Assembly (NCBI GenBank): GCA_913054495.1
Contig: CAJXIY010000006.1
Span: 1 to 64,000, forward strand
Source: an uncultured Gammaproteobacteria bacterium
GTDB taxonomy: Bacteria > Pseudomonadota > Gammaproteobacteria > Pseudomonadales > Pseudohongiellaceae
DNA: 64,000 nt
Direction of reading: 5' to 3'
Part shown: piece by piece, positions 26,268 through 34,719 of the stretch
Layout of the letters: the number at the start of each line of letters is the position of its first letter
Numbering within the stretch: the first letter of the stretch is position 1
Program-made: the position numbers and the translations under genes
The notes under the pieces: model-generated
Seen by the model: only the letters and a program-made list of their open reading frames with translations
Told to the model about the DNA's origin: nothing
Databases searched by the model: none

Positions 26268-26759
26268 TTAATAAAATCGTGAAGCCAATAAAACGCTATG
26301 GGTGTAGGCGAGAAAGCGCCCGGCGGCCACGGTAACTATCCACAACACTAGCGATAGATACGCGAGTCGGGGTACAAGTCGTTCCAGCTCAAAATTTTCT
26401 CCAGTAAGGGCAAGCATTTTTTGGAAATAGCGACTGATAAGCAGGGCGGTGACGAGCGCGCTGAGTTTTAGATAGAACACCGGATTAGTGAGAGCCTTCG
26501 CCGGATAGGCCATCAGCAAGCTCAGACCAGACAGAAATATGACCACCGCCGCAAACCAGTGCAGGCGGTAGAATCGGAACAGAGGCGCGAGCGGAAAGCG
26601 GGGTAGGAAACCGACCAGGCGCAGATTGATCGCAATGTTAATACCCACCACCAATGCCATGGCGAGGGAATGAATTGTGAGCGAACCGAAAAATGCAACA
26701 GCGGACTCCCGCAGCCAGATGCTCAGTGCTGTCTCTTCAAATCTCGCCAGGGTATGCAG
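26268..26759 (-). CDS. Membrane protein related to DUF6644, likely CTG start
   Basis: An integral membrane protein of about 163 residues. Conventional start choice would be ATG 26660, but the frame stays open upstream and encodes LARFEETALSIWLRESAVAF, the normal N-terminus of this family, so the likely start is CTG at 26759 with GGGGA six bases before it. Later segments are INLRLVGFLPRF, NPVFYLKLSALV and LWIVTVAAGRFLAY. It pairs with the gene at 25735. Confidence 0.7.
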   Translation of the reverse strand: MHTLARFEETALSIWLRESAVAFFGSLTIHSLAMALVVGINIAINLRLVGFLPRFPLAPLFRFYRLHWFAAVVIFLSGLSLLMAYPAKALTNPVFYLKLSALVTALLISRYFQKMLALTGENFELERLVPRLAYLSLVLWIVTVAAGRFLAYTHSVLLASRFY

Positions 26760-26796
26760 ACGATTTCCCCACTATTTTCGCTTCACCGGCCTGATC

Positions 26797-27711
26797 TCAT
26801 GCCAGTAGTGGATCGATGAAATTTTCCATTTCTTGTCTCAGCCTGGCATCGGGTAATCTGCCCCTGGCCGCGGCAATGTTATCTTCCGCGTGGTGGGGCT
26901 TGGTGGTGCCAGGAATGGGTATCGCGGCGCTGGGATGAGACATCACGTATTTCAAAAATACCTGGGCCCAGGACTTCGCATCTATGTCCGCCGCCCAGTC
27001 GGGTAGAGGACGGCCACCGACGGCATTAAACAGCCGGCCGCGACCGAATGGCAGATTCACCAGGACTGCAATACCCTTATCCTGAGCCAGGGGCATTAAC
27101 TTTTGGGCCGCATTACGATTACCCAGCGAATAGTCCAGTTGAATGAAGTCCAGCTCATGCCTGAGCATCACTTCTGCAAAGCGCTCGTATTGTCGATCAC
27201 TGGATGTAGTGACGCCGATATACCGAAATCTGCCCTGCTGTTTCCATTCCTGCATAGTCTGGAGTTGAATTTCGACACCGCGCAGATTGTGCACCTGCAT
27301 CAGCTCGAAACTGTCGCCACCGAGTAATTCGAAAGAGCGCTCCATTCTGGCGATGCCGCTCTCGCGAGCTTCACGGTCGACCTTGGTCGCCAGCCACAGC
27401 TCATCTCGTATGCCCAGGTCTGCCATGATGCCGCCGATCACAGTCTCGGAGTTGCCGTAGTTGGGGGAAGTGTCCACAACCTTGCCGCCGAGGCGATGGA
27501 AGGTGGCAAAGGTCTCTCTAAACACAGACATTTCCGGCGCATCGGCTTGTCCCCGATAATTTCTACAGCCAATGCCTATGCCGGGAATTTGCTGGCCCGA
27601 AGATGGGATCGTGGTCATATTCAAGGGGCCCTGTGCCAGTAAAGGCCGGGGCAGGCCGGCGGCAGCGATTACGGCGCCTGCCTTGATTATCTGCCGTCTG
27701 GTGAAATTCAT
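26797..27711 (-). CDS. Tat-exported aldo/keto reductase
   Basis: NADPH-dependent aldo/keto reductase-fold protein of 304 residues with a Tat signal (TRRQIIKAG, then a hydrophobic stretch ending LLAQ). The tetrad is visible: Asp in VVDTSPNYG, Tyr in the same segment, Lys in LATKVDRE and His in LMQVHNLRG. The C-terminus has AIPIPGTTKPHH for cofactor binding. Export is unusual for an NADPH enzyme; Tat export implies it is folded with cofactor in the cytoplasm. It lies 37 bases upstream of the membrane-protein pair, in the same direction. Confidence 0.85.
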   Translation of the reverse strand: MNFTRRQIIKAGAVIAAAGLPRPLLAQGPLNMTTIPSSGQQIPGIGIGCRNYRGQADAPEMSVFRETFATFHRLGGKVVDTSPNYGNSETVIGGIMADLGIRDELWLATKVDREARESGIARMERSFELLGGDSFELMQVHNLRGVEIQLQTMQEWKQQGRFRYIGVTTSSDRQYERFAEVMLRHELDFIQLDYSLGNRNAAQKLMPLAQDKGIAVLVNLPFGRGRLFNAVGGRPLPDWAADIDAKSWAQVFLKYVMSHPSAAIPIPGTTKPHHAEDNIAAARGRLPDARLRQEMENFIDPLLA

Positions 27712-27841
27712 TTTATTGCTCCGCGGCCTCGCTTAGGACCGCCACTATGATCAATCTTTGCTGATATTGGTCTGTTCGGTGCGGCTGTGTCAATACATGG
27801 CGCCGCTACACAATCCGGTGGGGTTCAGGCAAAATGCTATG

Positions 27842-28113
27842 CTAGGGAGCCTCTGATCAATTCAATGGCCACTCTGCAGGAGTCTGGCACGTGCTGCTGC
27901 AAGGCGGCGTGCGCGGGCAATGGCCATAGTCCTTGGCAAGTACGTCAACGCGGCAGCTGTGCGCGCCAGGCCCTGCCCGAAGGGGCTTACAGTCGATCCC
28001 GCTCTCATCGTTGTACTTCCTTGACAGGTCGACACATGCCTGCGAAAGTGCGCCTTGATATCGGAATCGGCTGTAAGCCAGAGTGGTCATTGAATTGATC
28101 AGAGGTTCCCTAG
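27842..28113. mobile_element. MITE-like element with 35-base inverted ends
   Basis: A 272-base element bounded by near-perfect inverted repeats, 27842-27876 and 28079-28113 (33 of 35 matching), beginning CTAGGGA and containing CCTCTGATCAATTCAATG. CTAG or TA at the tips may be the target duplication, as in IS5-type insertions. The interior has no credible transposase; reading frames through it are composition artefacts. It sits between divergent genes, 59 bases from the start of the DGxPD gene. Confidence 0.75.
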
Positions 28114-28172
28114 ACTGCAGCAGTCCGGCCAAAGGCTCAAATAGCTGCGCAATAATAATAACGGAGGCGAGT

Positions 28173-28985
28173 ATGATTTTTGTCCGATACCCACAAATTC
28201 ACCGCGTTTTAACAGGTTCGGTAGCGATCTTCCTGCTTGGCTTTAGCCTGCAAGTCGCGGCCCAGACAACGATTCCCCGTACCACCGACGGTAACCCGGA
28301 CTTCAACGGCATCTGGCAGGCGTTAGGCAGTGCCAATTGGGATATCGAACCCCATGCCGCAGATTTTGGCCCCGTGGTGGAACTCGCTGCCATCGGCGCG
28401 ATACCCGCGGGCCTGGGTATTGTGAGCGGTGGAGAGATACCTTACACCGTCGCGGCCAGAGCTCAACAACAGGCGAACAAGGCAGACTGGTTGGCCCTCG
28501 ACCCCGTCGTCAAGTGTTATATGCCCGGTATTCCGCGGGCGAATTACCTGCCGTTCCCTTTTCAGATCATTCAGTCTCCTGCGCACATAGTCGTGGCCTA
28601 TGAGTTCGCCAGCGCCAGCCGCATCGTTTATATGGATCAACCAGATTTTGAGGCGCCTCTGCTAAGCTGGATGGGGCATTCCAGAGGCCACTTCGAGGGC
28701 GATACCCTGGTGATCGATGTGACGGACCAGATGCCTGATACCTGGCTGGATCACGCCGGCAATCATCACACCGATGCCTTGAGGGTGACCGAGCGTTACA
28801 CCCATATAGGTCCCAACACCTTGATGTACGAGGCTACGCTGGAAGATCCTAACGTCTATACACGACCCTGGACGGTGAGTTTTCCACTCTATCGCCGACT
28901 CGACGAAAACATGCAGTTGCTTGAATTCAAATGCGTTGAGTTTTCCGAGGAATTAATTTATGGGCATTTGCGCAAGACCGATTAA
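28173..28985 (+). CDS. Secreted DGxPDxxGxW-family protein
   Basis: An exported 270-residue protein with a signal peptide ending QVAAQ and the family start TTDGNPDFNGIWQ. Other shared features are LPFPFQIIQSPAHIVVAYE, WMGHSRGHFEGDTLVIDVT and the closing ...TRPWTVSFPLYRR. The family is common and uncharacterised in environmental bacteria; its tandem GDTLVI(D/E) modules suggest a beta-rich extracytoplasmic fold. ATG 28173 has GGAGG six bases upstream. It overlaps the next gene, a paralogue, by 26 bases. Confidence 0.75.
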   Translation: MIFVRYPQIHRVLTGSVAIFLLGFSLQVAAQTTIPRTTDGNPDFNGIWQALGSANWDIEPHAADFGPVVELAAIGAIPAGLGIVSGGEIPYTVAARAQQQANKADWLALDPVVKCYMPGIPRANYLPFPFQIIQSPAHIVVAYEFASASRIVYMDQPDFEAPLLSWMGHSRGHFEGDTLVIDVTDQMPDTWLDHAGNHHTDALRVTERYTHIGPNTLMYEATLEDPNVYTRPWTVSFPLYRRLDENMQLLEFKCVEFSEELIYGHLRKTD

Positions 28986-29994
28986 GCTTAATAAACCCAA
29001 TCCAGGCAAGCTAACGGGCATGCTTTTGGCTGCCGGCGTTCTATGCTGCGGCGGGTCATTGCTTGCCCAGGAATCGAGTTGGCAACTATCCCGCACCATA
29101 GATGGTCATCCTGATTTTCAGGGAGTTTGGGCGAACAACAGCATCACTCCCCTGGAGCGAGCCGTGGGTTTCGAAAACCGCGAGCTGCTGAGCGATGATG
29201 AATACGCCCGCCTGCGTGCTGGCGTCGCGGAGATAACCGACGGTGGTGGGGATGCGCAATTTGGAGATGGATTTTTCGACGCCCTGGTGTCCGGCGAGGT
29301 GCAATCCTACGATCCTTCCACCGGCAACTATGATCAGACCTGGATGTCTCACAGAAACCTGGAGCGTCGCACTTCACTAATTGTCGACCCCGCTAACGGC
29401 AGACTGCCACCCTATACCGATGTCGCGGCAGCGAAAGTTACCGCCCGCCTCGAGCACATCGAGCAGCACCCGGCCGATTCCTGGACCGACAGGCCGCTAC
29501 AGGAGAGGTGTATCACCTATGGCATGCCTTACCTGCTGGCAGGTTATAACAGCTATTATCAGATCGTGCAGAGTAAGGACTACGTCGCCATTATTCAGGA
29601 AATGATTCATGACGTGCGCGTAATCCCGCTGATCCCTAAAAGTGCAATCGATGAAAAAATCAGGCTGTGGCACGGTGATTCGCGCGGCTACTGGGATGGA
29701 GATACCCTGGTAATCGAAACCGCAAATTTTTCCGATGCCAGTGATCTGCGAGGCTCCGCTGGCAAACGGGTATTTATGGAAAAATTTACCCGCACCGCCG
29801 CCGACAATCTACAGTATGAATTCACCATCGAGGACGCCAGCACCTGGACCGCCCCGTGGACAGCTGTCATCAACTACAGCAGCAGTGAAGATCCGATCTT
29901 CGAATATGCCTGCCATGAAGGCAACTACGGTCTCTCCGGGATACTGTCCGGTCATAGAGCGCAAGAGCAGGCGGCTAATAGCAACGGCAACTAG
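28960..29994 (+). CDS. Secreted DGxPDxxGxW-family protein, second copy
   Basis: An exported 344-residue paralogue of the preceding gene, with TIDGHPDFQGVW, RTSLIVDPANGRLPPYT, SYYQIVQSKDYVAIIQEMIHD, LWHGDSRGYWDGDTLVIETANF and the C-terminal YACHEGNYGLSGILSG. ATG 28960 lies inside the previous gene and gives a long basic N-region before the signal helix; ATG 29020 would give a shorter signal. The closest relative in the window is the leftward protein at 61862-62875, which shares the CHEGNYG ending. Confidence 0.75.
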   Translation: MGICARPIKLNKPNPGKLTGMLLAAGVLCCGGSLLAQESSWQLSRTIDGHPDFQGVWANNSITPLERAVGFENRELLSDDEYARLRAGVAEITDGGGDAQFGDGFFDALVSGEVQSYDPSTGNYDQTWMSHRNLERRTSLIVDPANGRLPPYTDVAAAKVTARLEHIEQHPADSWTDRPLQERCITYGMPYLLAGYNSYYQIVQSKDYVAIIQEMIHDVRVIPLIPKSAIDEKIRLWHGDSRGYWDGDTLVIETANFSDASDLRGSAGKRVFMEKFTRTAADNLQYEFTIEDASTWTAPWTAVINYSSSEDPIFEYACHEGNYGLSGILSGHRAQEQAANSNGN

Positions 29995-30064
29995 GTAAAT
30001 CAGCTCTCCACTTACGGTCTTCCATCACTGCCACGACGTCGTGGGGGAGGTATCAAAAAGGGAG

Positions 30065-31390
30065 CTAGGGTGTGCGTTCGGCAAGTAAAGCCGCGCTTAG
30101 ACCCTCAATGCCCACCATACCTAGTGTCAGCAGCAGCGCTATCTGTGGACCGCGATGAGAGTTCGTGGGAGAAAACCATTCGTCGGGAGAGTGGGACCCA
30201 CCGCCCTGACCACCGCCGGCAATGGTGATGGCCGGAATTCCCAAGGACATGGGGACGTTTGAGTCCGTGCTTGAAATTCCCAGCTCCCGTAATTCGATGC
30301 CGATGGTCGCGAATGCCAGGGCCGCGACCTGCACCAGCGGACTGCTCGTGGGCGTCATGCCAACGGGTCGATCTCCAATCAGATTAAATTCCACGGTAAT
30401 TTCGCCATCGTTCCAGCGCGCGTTTTCCTCGGCTACCGCCTCAAATGCAGCCGCCTTGGCGCGGGCTTCCAGTTGTTTCAGCTCTTCAATATCATTCGAA
30501 CGCATGTCGAGGGCAAAACTGGCGTTGGCCGCGATTGAATTCACCGATGTGCCCCCGGTGACAGTGCCAACGGTGAAGGTGGTTTTCGGAAACTGGGGTG
30601 TCTCAAACTCGGCGATTTTCGTGATCGCACGCGCCATGGCATGGATCGCGCTGGCCAGGCCGAAGGCGCCGAAGGAGTGGCCGCCTGGCCCGCTAAAATT
30701 AAACTCGAAGCGCCGACTGCCGGTCCCGCCGGTGGTTATCCTCCTAAGCGTCACCCCGTCTATCGAGACGAAGCCATCTATTTCCGGATGATCGCGGAAG
30801 ATTGCCTTTATGCCCCGCAGATCGCCACGGCCTTCCTCCCCGACATTGCCCGCAAACATGATGTCGCCCACGGTTTCGATGCCGCTCTCGTTTAGCACTT
30901 CAATCACGGAGAGCAGGGCGGTAAGACCCCGGGTGTCATCGCCGATTCCGGGCGCGTAGTAACGGTTATTTATCAGCTTGACCCGAGTATCTACCCCTTC
31001 GGGAAATACCGTATCCAGATGCGCGGCGATGAGTAGGGTGGGGCCGTTGCCACTGCCTTTTCGCAGGCCGATTACATTGCCCTCATCGTCGATGTAGGCA
31101 TCAATCAGCCCACGGGTCTGCATCTGTTGCAGATAGTAGGCGGCGCGTCTTGCTTCCTGGAACGGCGGAGCCGGAATTTCGGTGAGCCTGATCTGCTCTT
31201 CTATGGCCAGCGGTTCGCGCTGAAATATCTGTTGTAATGCAGTGCGCACACGATCGTCGCGGGCGACCTGGGTGTAAACCCGTTCCACATCTTCCTCGAT
31301 TGCTACCGGAGATTGAGATTCCTGAGCGATGGGGGAGTTTGTAATCGATAGCAACAAGCATGTCGTCGCAAGTAGCGGGTAAGTCTTCAA
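30065..31390 (-). CDS. Exported M20-family metallopeptidase
   Basis: A 441-residue exported zinc peptidase/hydrolase of the M20 family. A signal peptide ends SPIAQ. Metal-site motifs are AAHLDTVFPEG (His and Asp), APGIGDDTRGL (bridging Asp), NVGEEGRGDL (catalytic and ligand Glu) and the terminal GGGSHSPDEW (His). The dimerisation domain lies between them. Likely a periplasmic di- or tripeptidase. Not clearly in an operon with its neighbours. Confidence 0.9.
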   Translation of the reverse strand: MKTYPLLATTCLLLSITNSPIAQESQSPVAIEEDVERVYTQVARDDRVRTALQQIFQREPLAIEEQIRLTEIPAPPFQEARRAAYYLQQMQTRGLIDAYIDDEGNVIGLRKGSGNGPTLLIAAHLDTVFPEGVDTRVKLINNRYYAPGIGDDTRGLTALLSVIEVLNESGIETVGDIMFAGNVGEEGRGDLRGIKAIFRDHPEIDGFVSIDGVTLRRITTGGTGSRRFEFNFSGPGGHSFGAFGLASAIHAMARAITKIAEFETPQFPKTTFTVGTVTGGTSVNSIAANASFALDMRSNDIEELKQLEARAKAAAFEAVAEENARWNDGEITVEFNLIGDRPVGMTPTSSPLVQVAALAFATIGIELRELGISSTDSNVPMSLGIPAITIAGGGQGGGSHSPDEWFSPTNSHRGPQIALLLTLGMVGIEGLSAALLAERTP

Positions 31391-31440
31391 GAGCGCTTCC
31401 AGTTCATTCGGTCCCTGCGGCCTCTATTACTGCCTTAACA

Positions 31441-31926
31441 CTATAGCAGGCGCATCCGCCATCCTCGGCCACCGGTCCTGAGGGCTCGTCTTTCACGCAT
31501 GCGCGAGTGCAGGACCGCACGCTTGTCTGCTATCCAGTCCTCCCGTCCGACATGAGGGTCAAGGCCACGGTTGCGGCGTCTATTTTCCTCGGCGATGCGG
31601 AATTGACAAAATTCCCGGTACATCTTGATCCCAGTTTTCAATTCCTGAATGATAATCTCTGCATAGATCGCATCATCGAGATATCCAATACCGGGCACGT
31701 TGTCGGGAATTAGATCCTCCGGATTAATAAAGTAATACAGGGCCCCGAGTATGCTCGCTCGCTCATCTTCGTTGAGCTGCCATTCCTCGTCGGTAATCAT
31801 GTTGATCAGTATCTGTAATTTGGCCAATCGATCAGATATGAAAGCGGGCAAATTGGCTGATCTGGCCTCCTCTATCAATTCGCTGGCAGCCATTTCAATT
31901 TTTGCTGCGTTTTTCGGGTCCTCCAC
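31441..31926 (-). CDS. DUF1232 (YkvA-like) protein, N-terminus frameshifted
   Basis: A protein of about 161 residues with the DUF1232 core EWQLNEDERASILGALYYFINPEDLIPDNVPGIGYLDDAIYAEIIIQELK. The paralogue at 38967-39530 starts MPLDITFTLSD; here ATG 32008, with AGGGAG seven bases upstream, encodes MPLDIT but hits a TGA after ten codons, whereas the conserved continuation LSDEDLQKF is in the next frame. One extra base near 31987-31996 accounts for this. Translation could start at GTG 31926, losing about 24 residues. Function of the family is unknown. Confidence 0.75.
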   Translation of the reverse strand: MEDPKNAAKIEMAASELIEEARSANLPAFISDRLAKLQILINMITDEEWQLNEDERASILGALYYFINPEDLIPDNVPGIGYLDDAIYAEIIIQELKTGIKMYREFCQFRIAEENRRRNRGLDPHVGREDWIADKRAVLHSRMRERRALRTGGRGWRMRLL

Positions 31927-32195
31927 GGCAACTATTCCACTGTCGATGCTTTCCCGAAATTTCTGTAGGTCTTCATCACTCAGTGTAATGAGTAATATCC
32001 AGAGGCATATGCGTACTCCCTAGTTTTTAATTATTATGCTGTTTCTTGCTCCCCCCGGTTCCGTCCCCGAGCTAGTGCGGTCGCAGTCCTTGTGATCTGC
32101 GGACGTTCCAGACTTTCCGAATCGGCACCCAGCAGCTCGCTATAGTGCGCCTCCCAGCCGGATTCTTCAACAATCGGCTACGGCTCATTGCAGTT

Positions 32196-32738
32196 TCATT
32201 TCTGGACAACACTGTGCAAGGGCGCCAGTCCTCGATCGATTATGGATGCCACGGTGCTGAGAATGAGTGCCAGTCCCAGTAGTTCGGTAACTTCTCGTAA
32301 GCTTGATGCCAGGCTGGCTAGAAACTCTAGTCGAGAAGCGGCGATGCAAAGCAGGGGTACAAAGTAAAAAATACCGTTCCAGCGGCCGAGGAAACTCATG
32401 CGTAATTGTTTCTGTCGGAACAGGAAATAGGAATCCAGCACATACTGACTGAATGCAATTATGATAAGAAACGGCAGCAAGGGGTGGATAACGTCCACGC
32501 TGGCCATGGCCGCCAGTGCCGAGGTAACAAATATAAAATCGGTGCCATGATCGAACAGCATGCCCCGGGCTGACTCGGTATGGGTGGCACGGGCTACTTT
32601 GCCATCAAAATAGTCAGTGGCGATAGCAATGAAGAGAAACGCCACTAGCAGCGGCGGCGTTAATAATTGCGGATCGGCAAACGCCCAGCTTACTGGCACC
32701 ACCAGTAACAAGCGCATCGCCGTCAGTAGATTGGCCAT
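32196..32738 (-). CDS. CDP-alcohol phosphatidyltransferase family protein
   Basis: A 180-residue membrane enzyme with the family motif DYFDGKVAR...G...D...D in full: Asp residues at DYFDG, then GMLFDHGTD. It transfers a phosphatidyl group from CDP-diacylglycerol to an alcohol acceptor. The acceptor cannot be read from sequence. It overlaps the upstream membrane-protein gene by one base, so the two are coupled. Confidence 0.85.
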   Translation of the reverse strand: MANLLTAMRLLLVVPVSWAFADPQLLTPPLLVAFLFIAIATDYFDGKVARATHTESARGMLFDHGTDFIFVTSALAAMASVDVIHPLLPFLIIIAFSQYVLDSYFLFRQKQLRMSFLGRWNGIFYFVPLLCIAASRLEFLASLASSLREVTELLGLALILSTVASIIDRGLAPLHSVVQK

Positions 32739-33721
32739 TACTTTCCGAACAGGTCCCGTTGCGCGCGGCGCCAGAAAACCAGCCCGATGGCGGCGTTGAA
32801 GAGAATAAAAAAGTTATGTTGTACGAACCCGAATGCAGCCATCTGGCCTTCGTTTTCCGGGAACAGGATCACCCAGAACGTGATTGCCGCTGCCCGCATG
32901 GGAGTGGGCACGGTGGCGGCAAAGAAAATAACCGGCAGATAGGGCAGCAGGGTCAGCAGCGACGCTTCCACTCCGAACAAGTTCAGCGCAACCGTGTAGA
33001 CGACGATGGCGGCGAGCAAGGCCGGCGAGCGTAACAGGAAGAACGCGCCATAGTGCCAGGGCTTGGCCTTGCGGAAGGCCAGCAACACCGGTCGCTCGCG
33101 AAACTGGCTCCGGGGCAGGATATAGCCCTGGAAATAGGCAATCCACAGTACCAGTATTACGCCGGCTCCTGCGGCGATATAGGGAATCAGGCTAAACACC
33201 TCCGGCAGGGAATCGCCACCGAAAATATAACCGATCGTCGCCCAAATGAGCAGATAGAAAACTTCACAAAACATAATAAACAACATTACCGAGCCTACCT
33301 CCCAGCCGGGAATATGGTCACGTTTATTCAGATAGTAGGCCATCGCACCCTTGCCTATCTGCTCATTGAAGATAGATATGATATAGGCGCTGGCGCGAAT
33401 CGGCGCGATATCCTTGTATTTGATGTCGGCGACAAACCAATTCAGTGCTCTGGTGACCACCAGTGTGTCGATGGCGAAGTAGAACAGGGAATAGCAAATC
33501 ATCAACAGCAGCCAGGGAATCCAGTTAACCGTGGCAAAGACTTCGGTCATGTAAGCAGCGAGGGAGAGACCTTCACGCAGCGCGGCTCCGTTCAAGCGGT
33601 AATACAAATACCCAAAGCACGCGGCGGTAAGAATCAGGAAAATAATGCGGCCTAACGGACTTTTTTTACGGGCGGCTGTGGCTTCCGGGGCTGCTTCTGT
33701 GGGGGATTCTGGTTCTGTCAT
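32738..33721 (-). CDS. Multi-spanning membrane protein, flippase-like
   Basis: A 327-residue integral membrane protein with eight or so helices and a charged proline-rich N-terminus. Segments such as ASAYIISIFNEQIGKGAMAYYLNKR and YLPVIFFAATVPTPMRAAAITFWV resemble lysylphosphatidylglycerol-synthase-TM/flippase-like proteins, though weakly. It is coupled upstream to the NAD-binding protein (ATGA overlap) and downstream to the CDP-alcohol transferase, suggesting a lipid-related role. Confidence 0.6.
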   Translation of the reverse strand: MTEPESPTEAAPEATAARKKSPLGRIIFLILTAACFGYLYYRLNGAALREGLSLAAYMTEVFATVNWIPWLLLMICYSLFYFAIDTLVVTRALNWFVADIKYKDIAPIRASAYIISIFNEQIGKGAMAYYLNKRDHIPGWEVGSVMLFIMFCEVFYLLIWATIGYIFGGDSLPEVFSLIPYIAAGAGVILVLWIAYFQGYILPRSQFRERPVLLAFRKAKPWHYGAFFLLRSPALLAAIVVYTVALNLFGVEASLLTLLPYLPVIFFAATVPTPMRAAAITFWVILFPENEGQMAAFGFVQHNFFILFNAAIGLVFWRRAQRDLFGK

Positions 33722-34617
33722 GAGCTTCGCTTCTCGTTAGTAATTTTCTCGAGTGTGGATTGCAGGGGTGTCAGGGAAATTCCCAGCACAGAATCGGCGT
33801 TGGTTTTAACGACTTCGTCCTGCGTAATGACATCAATAACCGTCGCCGAAATACCACCACCTTTCAATGTGCTGCCGATTGTAGCACCCAGTTTGGCCAG
33901 CCACATTGGCATGGAACCTACCTGTATTTCCCTGCCCAGCAGTTTCGCAGTGCGTGCGATGAGTTCTCGATAAGAGATAGTCTCCGGACCTGCCAATTCA
34001 TGGCTTGTGGTTCCCGCGGATTGGGATTCACAACAGCGCAGTATGGCCACGCCGAGATCGTCGATATCCAGAGGCCGCATAAGATAATGGCCGCCACCTA
34101 ACACTCTTATGCTGGTCTGTGAGGCTGCGCCCAGCAAGGCTTTCGCCCCCGCCGTGTCGGGCCCCAGCAAGATGGGAGTGCGGATGATGCTCGCAGAAAT
34201 ACCGGATTCGACCACCAGCTTTTCAGCACAGCCCTTGGATCTGAAATAAGCGTTGGCAGCGTTGGCATCGGCACCGATTACGCTGATGAAGACGAGGTGT
34301 TTAACGGCAGAATGTTTTACCGCTTGCACCACCGCCGCGGTTGCCGCCACGTTGGCGCTGGCATAGCTTGTTTGCCTGTTTTCAATAAGGATTCCAGCCA
34401 GGTGAACCACACAATCCACCGCTGCAAACAGGCTGGCCAGTCCTTCGCTATCCTCGTAGGAAATTATCCGGGGCTCAATTCTAGGTGAAATAGGAAGAGA
34501 TGCCTTTGCTCGTTCCGAACGCACACCGGCTATTACACTTATTTCGTCTTGTGTGGTGATTTTAGCCAACAGATGCTGCCCTACGCTGCTGTTGGCTCCA
34601 GTTACTGCGATTTTCAT
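33718..34617 (-). CDS. NAD(P)-binding protein, NmrA/atypical SDR
   Basis: A 299-residue cytoplasmic protein of the atypical SDR group. KIAVTGANSSVGQHLL is the dinucleotide loop; YFRSKGCAEKLV provides the YxxxK-like pair; YLMRPLDIDDLGVAILRCC and HELAGPETISYRELI resemble NDUFA9/YwnB-type proteins. ATG 34617 is chosen because the Rossmann motif begins within a few residues. It lies 102 bases downstream of fbiC and may be in the same message. Confidence 0.8.
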   Translation of the reverse strand: MKIAVTGANSSVGQHLLAKITTQDEISVIAGVRSERAKASLPISPRIEPRIISYEDSEGLASLFAAVDCVVHLAGILIENRQTSYASANVAATAAVVQAVKHSAVKHLVFISVIGADANAANAYFRSKGCAEKLVVESGISASIIRTPILLGPDTAGAKALLGAASQTSIRVLGGGHYLMRPLDIDDLGVAILRCCESQSAGTTSHELAGPETISYRELIARTAKLLGREIQVGSMPMWLAKLGATIGSTLKGGGISATVIDVITQDEVVKTNADSVLGISLTPLQSTLEKITNEKRSS

Positions 34618-34719
34618 AGTCAGAATTCTTTGTATAGCGCGGGGCCTAGTAAAAAACTTCTCAGGTATGCGGCGGCTCTGTTTGTTCGACAATAATCTCG
34701 CCACGGATATCGTAGCCCA

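Noticed and set aside
27787-28132. Overlapping frames through the MITE, as possible transposase remnants
   Set aside because: Frames on both strands are low in protein character and derive shared words such as REPLIN from the inverted repeats themselves.
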